In this document: piece after piece, positions 32,753-41,316 of the stretch
Layout: each line of letters starts with the position of its first letter
How positions within the stretch are numbered: position 1 is the first letter of the stretch
NCBI GenBank assembly: GCA_023393165.1
Contig: JAEWMJ010000026.1
Location: forward strand, 1 to 58,777
Origin: Bacillota bacterium
GTDB taxonomy: Bacteria > Bacillota > Clostridia > Christensenellales > Christensenellaceae
Reading direction: 5' to 3'
Length of the DNA stretch: 58,777 bases
The notes under the pieces: generated by a model
What the model saw: only the letters and a program-made list of their open reading frames with translations
Database searches by the model: none
Told to the model about the DNA's origin: nothing
Program-made: the position numbers and the translations under genes

Positions 32753-33733
32753 TTACCCCTCCGCTCTCATTTCCCACCACATTTTTTCGGGCCGTTTTTG
32801 GATGATCACATTCTTTAAAAATTCAGCAGCCTTGCTAAATCCTTCCTCCCTGTCCATCATGCTGTCCTCATGCTCTATGCTGATGACATAATCGTAACCA
32901 GCCCCGGCCAGGGCGCTCATGATATTTTTCCAGGCCTCTTCCGAATGTCCGTATCCAACCGTCCTGAAGTTCCAGGAACGCCGCCCCATATCCACGTATC
33001 CCTTTGCATCCAGCACGCCGTTTAACGCCGCGTTTTTCCCGGCAACCATGGAATCCTTGGCATGGAAATGGAATATGCAGTCTCCGAGTTCTTCAATGAC
33101 CGCGCAGGGATCCATCCCCTGCCAGAACAAATGGCTGGGGTCCAGATTTACACCTATTGTTTTGCCTGCGGCATTTCTTAGTTTCAGCATTGTCTCCGGA
33201 TTATAAACGCAGAATCCGGGATGCGGTTCAATCCCGATTCTGGTTACGCCGTGATCGTTCGCAAAGCGCGCCATTTGGGTCCAATAGGGGATCAGCACGC
33301 CGTTCCACTGGTATTCGAGCACGTCCTTAAAATCATCCGGCCATGCGGCCACCGCCCAGTTGGGCGTCTCGTCTTTTGGACTTCCACCGGGGCAGCCCGA
33401 CACGGCAAGCACCGTATCCACACCCAGTTTTTCGGCCGCCAGTATGGTGTCCCTGAACTCTTTATCGTGCCTTTGGGCGATTTCTTTGTTTGGATGCACC
33501 GGATTGCCGTGGGCGCTGAGCGCGCTTAAAAACAATCCATTATCCTCAAGCTTGTCTTTTATTTTCCGAACCTTCGCAGGATTCTTCAGTATCGCCTCCG
33601 GATCCAGATGAGAGGATTTTGAATAGCCTCCCGTGCCGATTTCAACCGCCTCCAGGCCCTTACTTTTTACATACGCCAGCGTGTCATCAAGACTCCAGTC
33701 ATTAAATAATATGGTAAATACGCCAAGTTTCAT
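32753..33733 (-). CDS. Sugar phosphate isomerase/epimerase (xylose isomerase-like TIM barrel)
   Basis: A 326-aa cytoplasmic protein. It opens MKLGVFTILFNDWSLDDTL and has metal-binding residues in GIEPHPGFC (about 183), NLDPSHLFWQG (about 213), HFHAKDS (about 243) and SIEHED (about 300), as in IolE-like enzymes. The exact keto/aldo or epimer change is not readable. The start is ATG 33733 with GGAGG. It is the last gene of the split-transketolase operon; its stop lies one base from the stop of the convergent MocR gene, so no separate terminator is visible. Confidence 0.85.
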   Translation of the reverse strand: MKLGVFTILFNDWSLDDTLAYVKSKGLEAVEIGTGGYSKSSHLDPEAILKNPAKVRKIKDKLEDNGLFLSALSAHGNPVHPNKEIAQRHDKEFRDTILAAEKLGVDTVLAVSGCPGGSPKDETPNWAVAAWPDDFKDVLEYQWNGVLIPYWTQMARFANDHGVTRIGIEPHPGFCVYNPETMLKLRNAAGKTIGVNLDPSHLFWQGMDPCAVIEELGDCIFHFHAKDSMVAGKNAALNGVLDAKGYVDMGRRSWNFRTVGYGHSEEAWKNIMSALAGAGYDYVISIEHEDSMMDREEGFSKAAEFLKNVIIQKRPEKMWWEMRAEG

Positions 33734-33743
33734 AAAAACCTCC

Positions 33744-34874
33744 TTACAGGCTATCGATTGAGACCCATTTTCTTTGTTCCGCCGCCCTCTCCACACATTC
33801 AATCACCTGCTGCGTCTTCAAGCCGTCGTAAAAATTCGGACTGGGTTCGGTATCTTCAACGATATTGCGGATAAATTCGTAATACTGGTGAATGAACAAA
33901 TGCTCCCAGCCGATGATATGCCCCGCAGGCCACCATTTATCCATATACGCATGATCAGATTCTGTTACCAGAATATTCCTGAAGCCCTGCGTGGTTCTGT
34001 CGTCTTCTAAAAAATATACGCTGAGTTCGTTTAACCTCTCCAGATTGAATTGAATACAGCCCTTGCTTCCATTGATCTCAAATTCCAGCGCATTCTTGTG
34101 TCCGATGGCAATCCGGGAAGTTTCAAATAACCCAAGGGCTCCGTTTTCAAACCGTGTTATAAACATGGCGACATCATCCGTCGTAACCGTTTGCCTGGTA
34201 TTCGGGTCCCCGACGGACTCCCTTTCTTTTATCACAATATCGCCCGCGCCCGCAACCGACGTGATCTCGCCTACCAAAAACCGCGCCAAATCGATGATGT
34301 GCGCGCCCTTGTCCGCCATCGAGCCCGCCCCGGCTTTTATTTTATCAAACCTCCATAAAAACGGAGTGCCCGGCAACCCCGCCCATTCCTGCTGGTATGA
34401 AGCCCTGAAATGATATATCCTGCCCAGCTTTCCGCTTTCCACAATTTTTTTAGCAAGAACCACAGCCGGCACGCGCCTGTATATAAAGTTTACCGCGGCT
34501 TTCACGCCCTGCCCTGCAACCGCTTCATACATTTTTTTAGCCTCCTGGAGGGTATTTGCAAGAGGTTTTTCGCAAATGATATGCTTGCCTTGCCGGGCAG
34601 CCTCAACGGCAATATCCGCGTGGGTAAATCCGGCGGAAGATATGTCTATGATATCGATATCTGGATTCCGGACCACTTTCAGCCAATCCGTTTCATAGCT
34701 TTCCCATCCGTATCTTTGGGCGGCTTCACCGATATCGTTTTCCACGCCACAGATCACCTTCATTACCGGTTTTGCGCCCGGATCAAAAAACATGCCCAAG
34801 TCGCGCAGCGCGTTGGAATGTGCCTTGCCCATAAACTTATGCCCGATCAGACCCACGTTTAATTCCTTTTTCAT
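33744..34874 (-). CDS. Gfo/Idh/MocA family oxidoreductase
   Basis: A 376-aa NAD(P)-dependent dehydrogenase. The Rossmann opening is NVGLIGHKFMGKAH at about residues 6-19; the consensus GxGxxG is GHKFMG here, which is found in many members. CEKPLANTLQEAKKM at about 100 holds the conserved EKP Lys, and DKGAHIIDLARFL at about 189 holds the usual His. The start is ATG 34874 with GAGGTGAG. It follows the cyclase gene by 8 bases and precedes the isomerase gene by 10. It should oxidise or reduce a sugar or inositol-like intermediate. Confidence 0.9.
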   Translation of the reverse strand: MKKELNVGLIGHKFMGKAHSNALRDLGMFFDPGAKPVMKVICGVENDIGEAAQRYGWESYETDWLKVVRNPDIDIIDISSAGFTHADIAVEAARQGKHIICEKPLANTLQEAKKMYEAVAGQGVKAAVNFIYRRVPAVVLAKKIVESGKLGRIYHFRASYQQEWAGLPGTPFLWRFDKIKAGAGSMADKGAHIIDLARFLVGEITSVAGAGDIVIKERESVGDPNTRQTVTTDDVAMFITRFENGALGLFETSRIAIGHKNALEFEINGSKGCIQFNLERLNELSVYFLEDDRTTQGFRNILVTESDHAYMDKWWPAGHIIGWEHLFIHQYYEFIRNIVEDTEPSPNFYDGLKTQQVIECVERAAEQRKWVSIDSL

Positions 34875-34882
34875 GGCTCACC

Positions 34883-35515
34883 TCACTCTTTATCGAATAA
34901 AAGTACACGTATCGGGCTTCCGTTTCCGCCTTTTACCAGCATGGGAAGGGAAACCATATCATATTCCCCCGGCCGCACATCCGTTAAATCAAGCCCCTCA
35001 ATGATCACGATCCCTCCTCCAATGATTGCGTGATGGGCGGGGAATGTTTTGGAACTGAACTGTTCGATTGACAGAAAGTCAAAACCCAGCGTGCTGATTT
35101 TTATGCCGGCAAAATACTCTGCGGCCTCGCCCGTTATATAGGCGAAATCTTCCCGGAAAGTCCCCTCTCGCATATACCGGCTGTTTTTTGTCTTGAACAG
35201 CACGATATCCCCTTTTTGTACCGGGAGTCCGGAAACATCTTGCATATCGATGCAAGGCTGATTTAAAAATTCAAATACTTTTGCGGTTCCCAAAAAGTGA
35301 TGCATATCAAGCTGATCGACCGTCTTTCCCGTGTCTGAAAAATGAAAGGGAGCGTCAATATGGGTGCCGGTATGCGAACCGAAGCAGAATACGGAAAGGT
35401 TTACGGCGTCGCCCTTTTTGATTGTCCAATGCGGCTGTATGCTGCATTGGGGGTCGGTTGGAAAGCACATCATCTTGTCTGCAAAAGGAACCGTAACGTC
35501 TTTATAATTTTTCAT
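34883..35515 (-). CDS. Cyclase family protein (kynurenine formamidase-like fold)
   Basis: A 210-aa metal-dependent hydrolase family member. The zinc-site signature is SHTGTHIDAPFHF at about residues 47-59, with a further DFLSIEQF at about 145 and a His-rich PAHHAIIGGG at about 160. Family members open amides or lactones or dehydrate sugars; in this setting lactone or cyclic sugar-acid chemistry is plausible but unproven. The start is ATG 35515 with GGAG; the GTG just upstream is also possible. It lies between the transketolase C-subunit gene (19 bases) and the Gfo/Idh/MocA gene. Confidence 0.85.
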   Translation of the reverse strand: MKNYKDVTVPFADKMMCFPTDPQCSIQPHWTIKKGDAVNLSVFCFGSHTGTHIDAPFHFSDTGKTVDQLDMHHFLGTAKVFEFLNQPCIDMQDVSGLPVQKGDIVLFKTKNSRYMREGTFREDFAYITGEAAEYFAGIKISTLGFDFLSIEQFSSKTFPAHHAIIGGGIVIIEGLDLTDVRPGEYDMVSLPMLVKGGNGSPIRVLLFDKE

Positions 35516-35534
35516 CACTTCTCCACCCTTGCTT

Positions 35535-36464
35535 TTATTTCAATAATTTCAGCGCGTTTTCACAAATACTCTCTTTGGTCAGTCCGTATCTTTTATATAA
35601 TTCCCGGTAGTCCCGGGCGCTTCTCGCAAACAGGTCTTTTACGCCCACTTTCTTAAGCCTTGCGGGCGCGTATTCGCAAAGCACATCGGCCACGGCGCTT
35701 CCAAGGCCGCCAATGACGCTGTGGTCCTCGCAGGTTACGATCCCTTGCGTTTCCCGCGCCGCCTTAATGATCGCCTCATGATCGAGAGGCTTTAGCGTAT
35801 GGCATTCAAGAAGCCTTGCGCCGATTCCTTTTTCCGCAAGCATTTTCCGCGCTTCCACCGCAATTTCAACCATCCTGCCCGTAGCGATAATGGTTACGTC
35901 ATTTCCGTCGGCAACTTGAATCATTTTGCCTATCTCAAAATCGACATCGTCCGTATAAACGTCTTTCGCCGGGTATCTCCCCAGCCTCACATAAACCGGG
36001 CCTTTGTATTCCGCGATTGCCCGGACCGCTTTTTGTGTGATCCTGTTGTCTGAAGGACACATCACCACTATATTGGGAAAGCTTCGCATGATCGCAATAT
36101 CCTCGGTTGCCTGATGGGTCACTCCATCCCCGTTGTTTTCAAGCCCCGCGTTGGTGGCAACGATTTTAACATTCAGATTCGTATAGGCTATGGATTGACG
36201 CACCTGATCGCACGCGCGCATGCTTGCAAAAACCGCGAAGGTGGATATAAAAGGGATTAGCCCGCAGGTCGACATTGCTGCCATCGCGCTTGTCTGGTTT
36301 TGTTCGGCGGCGCCGAAATTAAAAAACCTGTCTGCAAATTCTTTCCTGAAAATACCCGTGCCCGTAGAACCGGCAACATCCGCGTCTGCCGCAACGATTC
36401 TGTTGTTTGTTTTTCCGATCTCGGCCAACGTTTCGCCGTAAACCTGCCGGTTGCTCTTGCCCAT
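35535..36464 (-). CDS. Transketolase C-terminal subunit
   Basis: A 309-aa protein covering the pyrimidine-binding and C-terminal domains of transketolase. NFGAAEQNQTSAMAAMSTCG at about residues 48-67 contains the Glu that activates thiamine diphosphate. THQATEDIAIMRSFPN at about 115 and YVRLGRYPAKD at about 155 are typical. Overlaps the N-subunit gene by one base (TAATG), so the two halves are made together and assemble into one enzyme transferring a two-carbon ketol unit. The start is ATG 36464. Confidence 0.92.
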   Translation of the reverse strand: MGKSNRQVYGETLAEIGKTNNRIVAADADVAGSTGTGIFRKEFADRFFNFGAAEQNQTSAMAAMSTCGLIPFISTFAVFASMRACDQVRQSIAYTNLNVKIVATNAGLENNGDGVTHQATEDIAIMRSFPNIVVMCPSDNRITQKAVRAIAEYKGPVYVRLGRYPAKDVYTDDVDFEIGKMIQVADGNDVTIIATGRMVEIAVEARKMLAEKGIGARLLECHTLKPLDHEAIIKAARETQGIVTCEDHSVIGGLGSAVADVLCEYAPARLKKVGVKDLFARSARDYRELYKRYGLTKESICENALKLLK

Positions 36465-37285
36465 TACAATGCCTCCCTGATTTCAGCTATCGCTTTTTCA
36501 TATTCCTCTTTATTTGGAGCCCCACCATGCCAGCATACTTTATTCTCCATAAACGACACTCCTTTGCCCTTTACAGAATCCATCACAATACATTTCGGTT
36601 TTCCGTTTCCGTAGTCAAACCCGCAAAAAGCGGCGTCTATCTGCGCGAAATCGCCCGCATCGATTTTTTTGCAGTCAAACCCGAAGCATTCGAATCTCCG
36701 GGCGACCGGTTCTACATTCATTACGCATCGGGTGACGCCGTCGCACTGAATTTTGTTGTTGTCTACGATCGCAACCAGATGATCCAGCTTGTAATGCGAA
36801 GCGGACATGGCTGCCTCCCAGTTTTGCCCTTCCTGCAATTCCCCGTCGCCCAGCATAACGTATACTTTGTAATCCAGTTGATTGACCCGCGCGCCCAGCG
36901 CCATTCCCACGCCGTGAGAGAGGCCCTGGCCCAAAGAACCTGTGGTCATATCGATCCCCGGCGTCTTGTTCATATCCGGGTGTCCCTGCAAAATACTGTT
37001 TAAGTCCCTGAGCGACCACAGCAATTTTTTTTCAAAATAGCCCCTCTCAGCCAAGGCCGCGTATAACACGGGATTGCAGTGCCCTTTGGAGAGAACAAAC
37101 CGGTCTCTGTCCGGTTTTTGCGGATCGGACGGGTCTATATTCATTTTATAAAAATACAGGTATACGATCATTTCCGTTGCGGACAAAGATCCTCCGGGGT
37201 GACCCGATCCGGCATGATAAATCATTTCTATGATATCCCCGCGGATGATCCGCGCCATTTTTTTGAGATCTGAAAAGCTTCCCAT
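36464..37285 (-). CDS. Transketolase N-terminal subunit
   Basis: A 273-aa protein covering the thiamine-diphosphate diphosphate-binding domain. It shows SGHPGGSLSATEMIVYLYF at about residues 27-45, and the GDG...NN motif from GDGELQEGQNWEAAM to AIVDNNKIQCDG at about 145-180. The start is ATG 37285 with AGGGAG. A split transketolase inside a catabolic operon usually means a pathway-specific ketose or ketose-phosphate, not the pentose phosphate housekeeping enzyme. It is coupled to the C-subunit by TAATG and follows the SDR gene by 9 bases. Confidence 0.92.
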   Translation of the reverse strand: MGSFSDLKKMARIIRGDIIEMIYHAGSGHPGGSLSATEMIVYLYFYKMNIDPSDPQKPDRDRFVLSKGHCNPVLYAALAERGYFEKKLLWSLRDLNSILQGHPDMNKTPGIDMTTGSLGQGLSHGVGMALGARVNQLDYKVYVMLGDGELQEGQNWEAAMSASHYKLDHLVAIVDNNKIQCDGVTRCVMNVEPVARRFECFGFDCKKIDAGDFAQIDAAFCGFDYGNGKPKCIVMDSVKGKGVSFMENKVCWHGGAPNKEEYEKAIAEIREAL

Positions 37286-37294
37286 TTTGTCTCC

Positions 37295-38089
37295 CTAACT
37301 ATTCTTCTTCATTGATTTTTCCATGTTTTCTTCCGGGATCTTGCCCTGGATGGACCATCCTCCGTCCACAAAGAAAAGCTGGCCCGTCATAAAGCTGGAG
37401 TCTTCAGAAGCCAAAAATAACGCAGGCGCAATCATTTCTTCTTCATCCGCAGTTCTCTTCAAAGGCACGCAGCCGCCCCAGGAATTTCTGTATTCCGGAT
37501 CGTCATCCAGATTTCGTTTTACATTGGTAGGTCCCGGCGCGAACGTGTTTATCCTGATATGATAAGGCGCAAGTTCCACCGCAAGCTGCTTTGTCATGGT
37601 GTGTATTCCGCCTTTGGACGATGCGTACGCGACCAGGTTTTTCACGCCCAGTTCGGCGCAGTTGGTCGAAACGTTTACGATCGTTCCTCCGCCTGATTCT
37701 TTCATGATTTTCGCGGCCTCCAGGCAACAGAAAAACGTTCCTCTTAAATTGGTGTTGATCACAAAGTCCCATTTTTCGGGCGTGATGCTGAATAGATCCG
37801 TCCATCCGGTCACTCCCGCGTTATTAATCAGAACATCAAGAGATCCAAACTCTTTTTTAATCACGTCAAACATACGGAATATTTCTTCCGTTATCCCTAT
37901 ATCCGCCTTCACAGCAACCGCTTTCCTTCCAATATCTATGATCTTTTGGACGGTTTCATTGGCTCCGCCTAAATCGCTGTTGTAGTTTACAATAACATTT
38001 GCGCCTTCCTTTGCAAATCCGGCCGCTATCGCGGCGCCAATCCCCTTGCTGGCCCCCGTGACCAGGACCGTTTTATTGAAAAGCTTCAT
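37295..38089 (-). CDS. Short-chain dehydrogenase/reductase (SDR)
   Basis: A 264-aa classical SDR. Cofactor motif TGASKGIG at about residues 11-18, NNAG at about 86, catalytic Ser in VNVSTNCAE at about 140 and Tyr-x3-Lys in YASSKGG at about 153-159. The C-terminus carries the usual FFVDGGWS. It probably oxidises a sugar alcohol or reduces a ketose with NAD(P)H. The start is ATG 38089 with GGAGG; the frame upstream overlaps the alcohol dehydrogenase gene. Gap to that gene is 13 bases. Confidence 0.92.
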   Translation of the reverse strand: MKLFNKTVLVTGASKGIGAAIAAGFAKEGANVIVNYNSDLGGANETVQKIIDIGRKAVAVKADIGITEEIFRMFDVIKKEFGSLDVLINNAGVTGWTDLFSITPEKWDFVINTNLRGTFFCCLEAAKIMKESGGGTIVNVSTNCAELGVKNLVAYASSKGGIHTMTKQLAVELAPYHIRINTFAPGPTNVKRNLDDDPEYRNSWGGCVPLKRTADEEEMIAPALFLASEDSSFMTGQLFFVDGGWSIQGKIPEENMEKSMKKNS

Positions 38090-38102
38090 TTCTACCTCCG
38101 GT

Positions 38103-39137
38103 TTATTTAAAATTATAATACAGCACAATTTTCAAAGCTTCTTTTTTCCGCATAAGGTCAAAAGCTTCTTCCCACTTTGAAAGCGGCAGCTTATGGCTGA
38201 TAATCTTATTCAAATCAAAATGCGTTTGGGAGAGCATCCGCATCATAAGTTCCCACGTTTTCATGCTGTGCCCCACGCTCCCGAGTATCTGAAGCCGCTT
38301 ATGCACAACGGTTTCCATATTGAGGCATACCTTTGCAGCGCCCAGCCCCAACTGCACCAGGCTGCCCATTGGCCGTATCAGATTCAGGCTATTTGAAATG
38401 GCGGCCTCTGCGCCCGAGCACTCAAACACAACATCCACGCCCCTGCCGTTCGTATCATTCAGTATTCTTTCGTTCAGGTTTTCCTCCGAAATGTTTATGG
38501 GAATCCCGCCAAGTTCCTTTGCAATTTGGAGCCGCCGCAGATCTTCGAAGGTGCCGGATATATATGTTTTAAGGCCTTTTTTTACGGTAAGTAGCAAACA
38601 CATCAGCCCGATGGGTCCGGGTCCCGAGACCAGTACGCAACCGGACGCGTCAAGTGAGGCAACCTCTTCCACCGCCTGAACCGAACTTGCAAACGCTTCC
38701 AATATGGAGGCTTCTTCCATAGAAAGATCATCCGGTATATGGAACGCCATATCCTCGCGCACGCATACATACTTTGTAAACCCGCCGTTTGTACCGTGGC
38801 CCATGCCTCTTCTGTCTTTGCAGAACATATAATATCCGGTTTTGCAGAATTCGCACATGCCGCAGATAATTTTGTTGGATCCAAGCAAAGCAACTCTGTC
38901 CCCGGGTTTAAAGGAACGGATAGCACTTCCTGCCTCAACAACGATTCCCGCAAGTTCATGGCCAAGTATCACGGGAGGATAGTTTCTGAACGTATCGTTG
39001 TAAACATGCAGATCCGTCCCGCATAATCCGGCGGATTTAATTAAAACCTTAATTTCGTTTTCACCGCAAACGGGTTCTTCCAATTCCAAAAGTTTTACAT
39101 GCCCGGCCCCTTGCCCGGTCTTGACTAATGCTTTCAT
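38103..39137 (-). CDS. Zinc-dependent medium-chain alcohol/polyol dehydrogenase
   Basis: A 344-aa MDR protein of the sorbitol/threonine dehydrogenase type. Catalytic zinc ligands are in GLCGTDLHVY (Cys, about 38) and GHELAGIV (His-Glu, about 59); structural zinc Cys residues are in CGMCEFCKTGYYMFC at about 92-106. The NAD-binding loop is VSGPGPIGLM at about 168. It likely oxidises a polyol or sugar alcohol, the first step of the catabolic operon it heads. The start is ATG 39137 with GAGG. The promoter with AraC-type boxes lies at 39251-39322. Confidence 0.92.
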   Translation of the reverse strand: MKALVKTGQGAGHVKLLELEEPVCGENEIKVLIKSAGLCGTDLHVYNDTFRNYPPVILGHELAGIVVEAGSAIRSFKPGDRVALLGSNKIICGMCEFCKTGYYMFCKDRRGMGHGTNGGFTKYVCVREDMAFHIPDDLSMEEASILEAFASSVQAVEEVASLDASGCVLVSGPGPIGLMCLLLTVKKGLKTYISGTFEDLRRLQIAKELGGIPINISEENLNERILNDTNGRGVDVVFECSGAEAAISNSLNLIRPMGSLVQLGLGAAKVCLNMETVVHKRLQILGSVGHSMKTWELMMRMLSQTHFDLNKIISHKLPLSKWEEAFDLMRKKEALKIVLYYNFK

Positions 39138-39250
39138 TTTATTTTCCTCTCATGACCGGATTTCTGGAAATGATGATTGTGCGCTCCGGTCCAGCCGGTT
39201 ATTATGTTTTGATCGTTGCCGCATATTGAAAGAATCATGTTTCTTTTTTT

Positions 39251-39322
39251 AGTTTACCGCTATTGCGCCGTTCTGTCTTTATCAGTAATTCACTCAAACT
39301 TGTCTGAAATTCATATAAGCGG
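39251..39322 (-). promoter_or_regulatory. AraC-activated promoter of the dehydrogenase-transketolase operon
   Basis: Minus strand, in order: box 1 TGAATTTCAGACAA, box 2 TGAATTACTGATAA (21 bases apart on centre), -35 AAGACA (39274-39279) overlapping box 2, a 17-base spacer, -10 TAAACT (39251-39256). The 49 bases 39274-39322 match 44148-44196 at 37 positions. The predicted start leaves a leader of about 105 bases. Confidence 0.85.
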
Positions 39323-39334
39323 CTTTAAAAAAAG

Positions 39335-39366
39335 ATGCATGTGCTCAAATAAAACCGCACATGCAT
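39335..39366 (-). terminator. Intrinsic terminator of the transporter-epimerase operon
   Basis: ATGCATGTGC (39335-39344) pairs perfectly with GCACATGCAT (39357-39366); on the minus strand the hairpin is followed by a run of seven U (39333-39327). It lies 71 bases after the epimerase stop and 13 bases before the next promoter element. Confidence 0.88.
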
Positions 39367-39436
39367 TAAAAAAAGAAAATATTGTTTATTGCTCCTGCAC
39401 AAGCGCAGGGCAAGCTGAATATCACTAAAAAGCGCT

Positions 39437-40279
39437 TCAGAAAAATCGCTTCAGGAAAGCCAACCCATCCGAAGCCAGTTGATCCTGTGAATCCGCAAGC
39501 GGCCTCCACAGCGACACCGCGCGGGCAATTTCACTGATATCCGCGGTAAACGATTCAATTACAACAGAATTGTTATACAGGACGTCTTTTAACGCACCGG
39601 CAATATCCCCCCAGGGAAGGTGGTCCTCGCCCGGAGTCCCTCTGTCGTTTGAACACGCGTGAAAATTAAAAATCTTTTTTCCCGCGCGCCTGAGCGCCGC
39701 GCCCATGTCTTTTTCTTCGATGTTCATATGGAAAGTATCCAGCAGAAAACCGACATTGTCCCGTCCGATATCCTCAAAGAAAAGCAGGCCCTGGTCAACC
39801 GTATTGATAAAATCGGTTTCAAAACGGTTCAGCGGCTCAACAGCCAGTTTCACATTTTTCTCCCCGGCATAATCCGCAACGGTTTTCATGTTCTCCACCG
39901 CCCATTTCCATTGCTGTTTTCGTTCGGAATCGCTCAGCAGCCTGCATTTTCCGGTTGCCGAATACATCGGGCCCGATACCAGTCCAGATCCTACAGCCTG
40001 CGCAATATCTGCGCAGGTTTTTATGTATGCAATCCCCGTCTTCCGGATTTCCGGGTTTTCCGAACTGATATCACGGTCTGGGCCGAATGCTCCGCAAATC
40101 AAGACCTTTATGCCAGCTTCCAGCGCCGCGTCTTTTATAGCTATGGGGTCGATGGTATTTACCTGCTCCACGCAGATTTCCAGTATGTCAAAACCCATGC
40201 CTTTTGCTTTTTTCAGCAGCCCCAGGGTTTGATTTGAGAAAGGCGACGCCCAAATATAGGTGCTTGCTCCAAACTTCAC
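39437..40279 (-). CDS. Ketose 3-epimerase family TIM-barrel protein (tagatose/psicose 3-epimerase-like)
   Basis: A 280-aa cytoplasmic enzyme. The catalytic metal residues look intact: Glu in AVEPLNRFETDF at about 149, Asp and His in LLDTFHMNIEE at about 182, His in FHACSNDRGTPGEDHLPWG (about 208-226) and Glu in VVIESF at about 241. The SNDRGTPGEDH loop is characteristic of the D-tagatose/D-psicose 3-epimerase group. It would epimerise a ketose at C3. The start is a GTG at 40279 with AGGAGGGG. It ends the transporter operon, 34 bases after the permease gene, so the imported sugar is probably its substrate or becomes it. Confidence 0.85.
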   Translation of the reverse strand: MKFGASTYIWASPFSNQTLGLLKKAKGMGFDILEICVEQVNTIDPIAIKDAALEAGIKVLICGAFGPDRDISSENPEIRKTGIAYIKTCADIAQAVGSGLVSGPMYSATGKCRLLSDSERKQQWKWAVENMKTVADYAGEKNVKLAVEPLNRFETDFINTVDQGLLFFEDIGRDNVGFLLDTFHMNIEEKDMGAALRRAGKKIFNFHACSNDRGTPGEDHLPWGDIAGALKDVLYNNSVVIESFTADISEIARAVSLWRPLADSQDQLASDGLAFLKRFF

Positions 40280-40313
40280 AGAATCACCCCTCCTGTCGCA
40301 AAATTTCCATCCA

Positions 40314-41297
40314 CTAACGCTCTACTTCCTTCTTCTGGAACAGAACGGCCAATATAACGATAACGCCCTTTACGGCATTGACAAGGAAAGGATCAACGCC
40401 GAGCAAGGTCAGGATATTGTTGATTATGCCGATAATCAGTATGCCGAATATTGTGCCCACGATCGTTCCTCTGCCGCCCGCCATGCTTGCACCGCCCACA
40501 ACAGCCATGGCGATCGCATTCATTTCATAGGCTGTACCCGAAGAAGAAGCATTGATGCTGTTCATACGCGAGGATTCTATAATCGCGGAGAATGCTACCG
40601 AAAGGCCCATGAGTACAAAAGTCAGTATTTTAACCTTATCCACATCAATACCGGATAAGCGCGTAGCCTTGATGTTTGAACCCGTGGCATACACGTACCT
40701 GCCCAGCTTGGTGTGTTTTGAGAGATAGTAAAACGCGACTGCGATCACGGCAAAATATATAATGGGAAGCGGAACAACATCACCGATATTGTAATTGGAA
40801 ATCAGCTGATATGTCTTGATATCACCCGTAAAACCGCCGCCCTGCATAAAGTACATGCTGATTGAACGATATATATACATTAATCCGAGTGTAACTATAA
40901 AAGAAGGAACCCTTCCTTTGGTGACAATAAAGCCCGTACCTAATCCAAAACCTGCGCCTACCCCCACGCCTGCGAGAACCGCCAGTACAACGCTGCCCGA
41001 AGCGTTCAGCACCGCAAGGACGATAGCGCCCACAGCAACCAGCGCCGATCCAACGCTTAAATCAATTTCGCCGGCAATAATAACAAAAGTCATGCCCAGC
41101 GCCAGTATCCCGATTACCGCGTTGTTCCGTAATATATTCAGCCAGTTGTTGAGCGTCATAAAGCTCTCGCCGGACATGACCGTAGCGACTACGACAACGG
41201 CAATAGTGATCAGTATTACACTGTATTCGCCGGAAAATTTACGCCAAAACGCGCGGCCTCTTGATTGATTCTGAATTACATTTGTATTAAGCTCCAT
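40314..41297 (-). CDS. Ribose-type ABC transporter permease (RbsC family)
   Basis: A 327-aa membrane protein with about ten hydrophobic segments and the markers IIAGEIDLSVGSALVAVG at about residue 73 and AVVGGASMAGGRGTIVG at about 262. It forms the pore of the second sugar importer, here as a single permease gene, so presumably a homodimer. The start is ATG 41297. It follows the ATPase gene by 19 bases. Confidence 0.92.
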   Translation of the reverse strand: MELNTNVIQNQSRGRAFWRKFSGEYSVILITIAVVVVATVMSGESFMTLNNWLNILRNNAVIGILALGMTFVIIAGEIDLSVGSALVAVGAIVLAVLNASGSVVLAVLAGVGVGAGFGLGTGFIVTKGRVPSFIVTLGLMYIYRSISMYFMQGGGFTGDIKTYQLISNYNIGDVVPLPIIYFAVIAVAFYYLSKHTKLGRYVYATGSNIKATRLSGIDVDKVKILTFVLMGLSVAFSAIIESSRMNSINASSSGTAYEMNAIAMAVVGGASMAGGRGTIVGTIFGILIIGIINNILTLLGVDPFLVNAVKGVIVILAVLFQKKEVER

Positions 41298-41316
41298 AAA
41301 AACACATCCTTCCCTT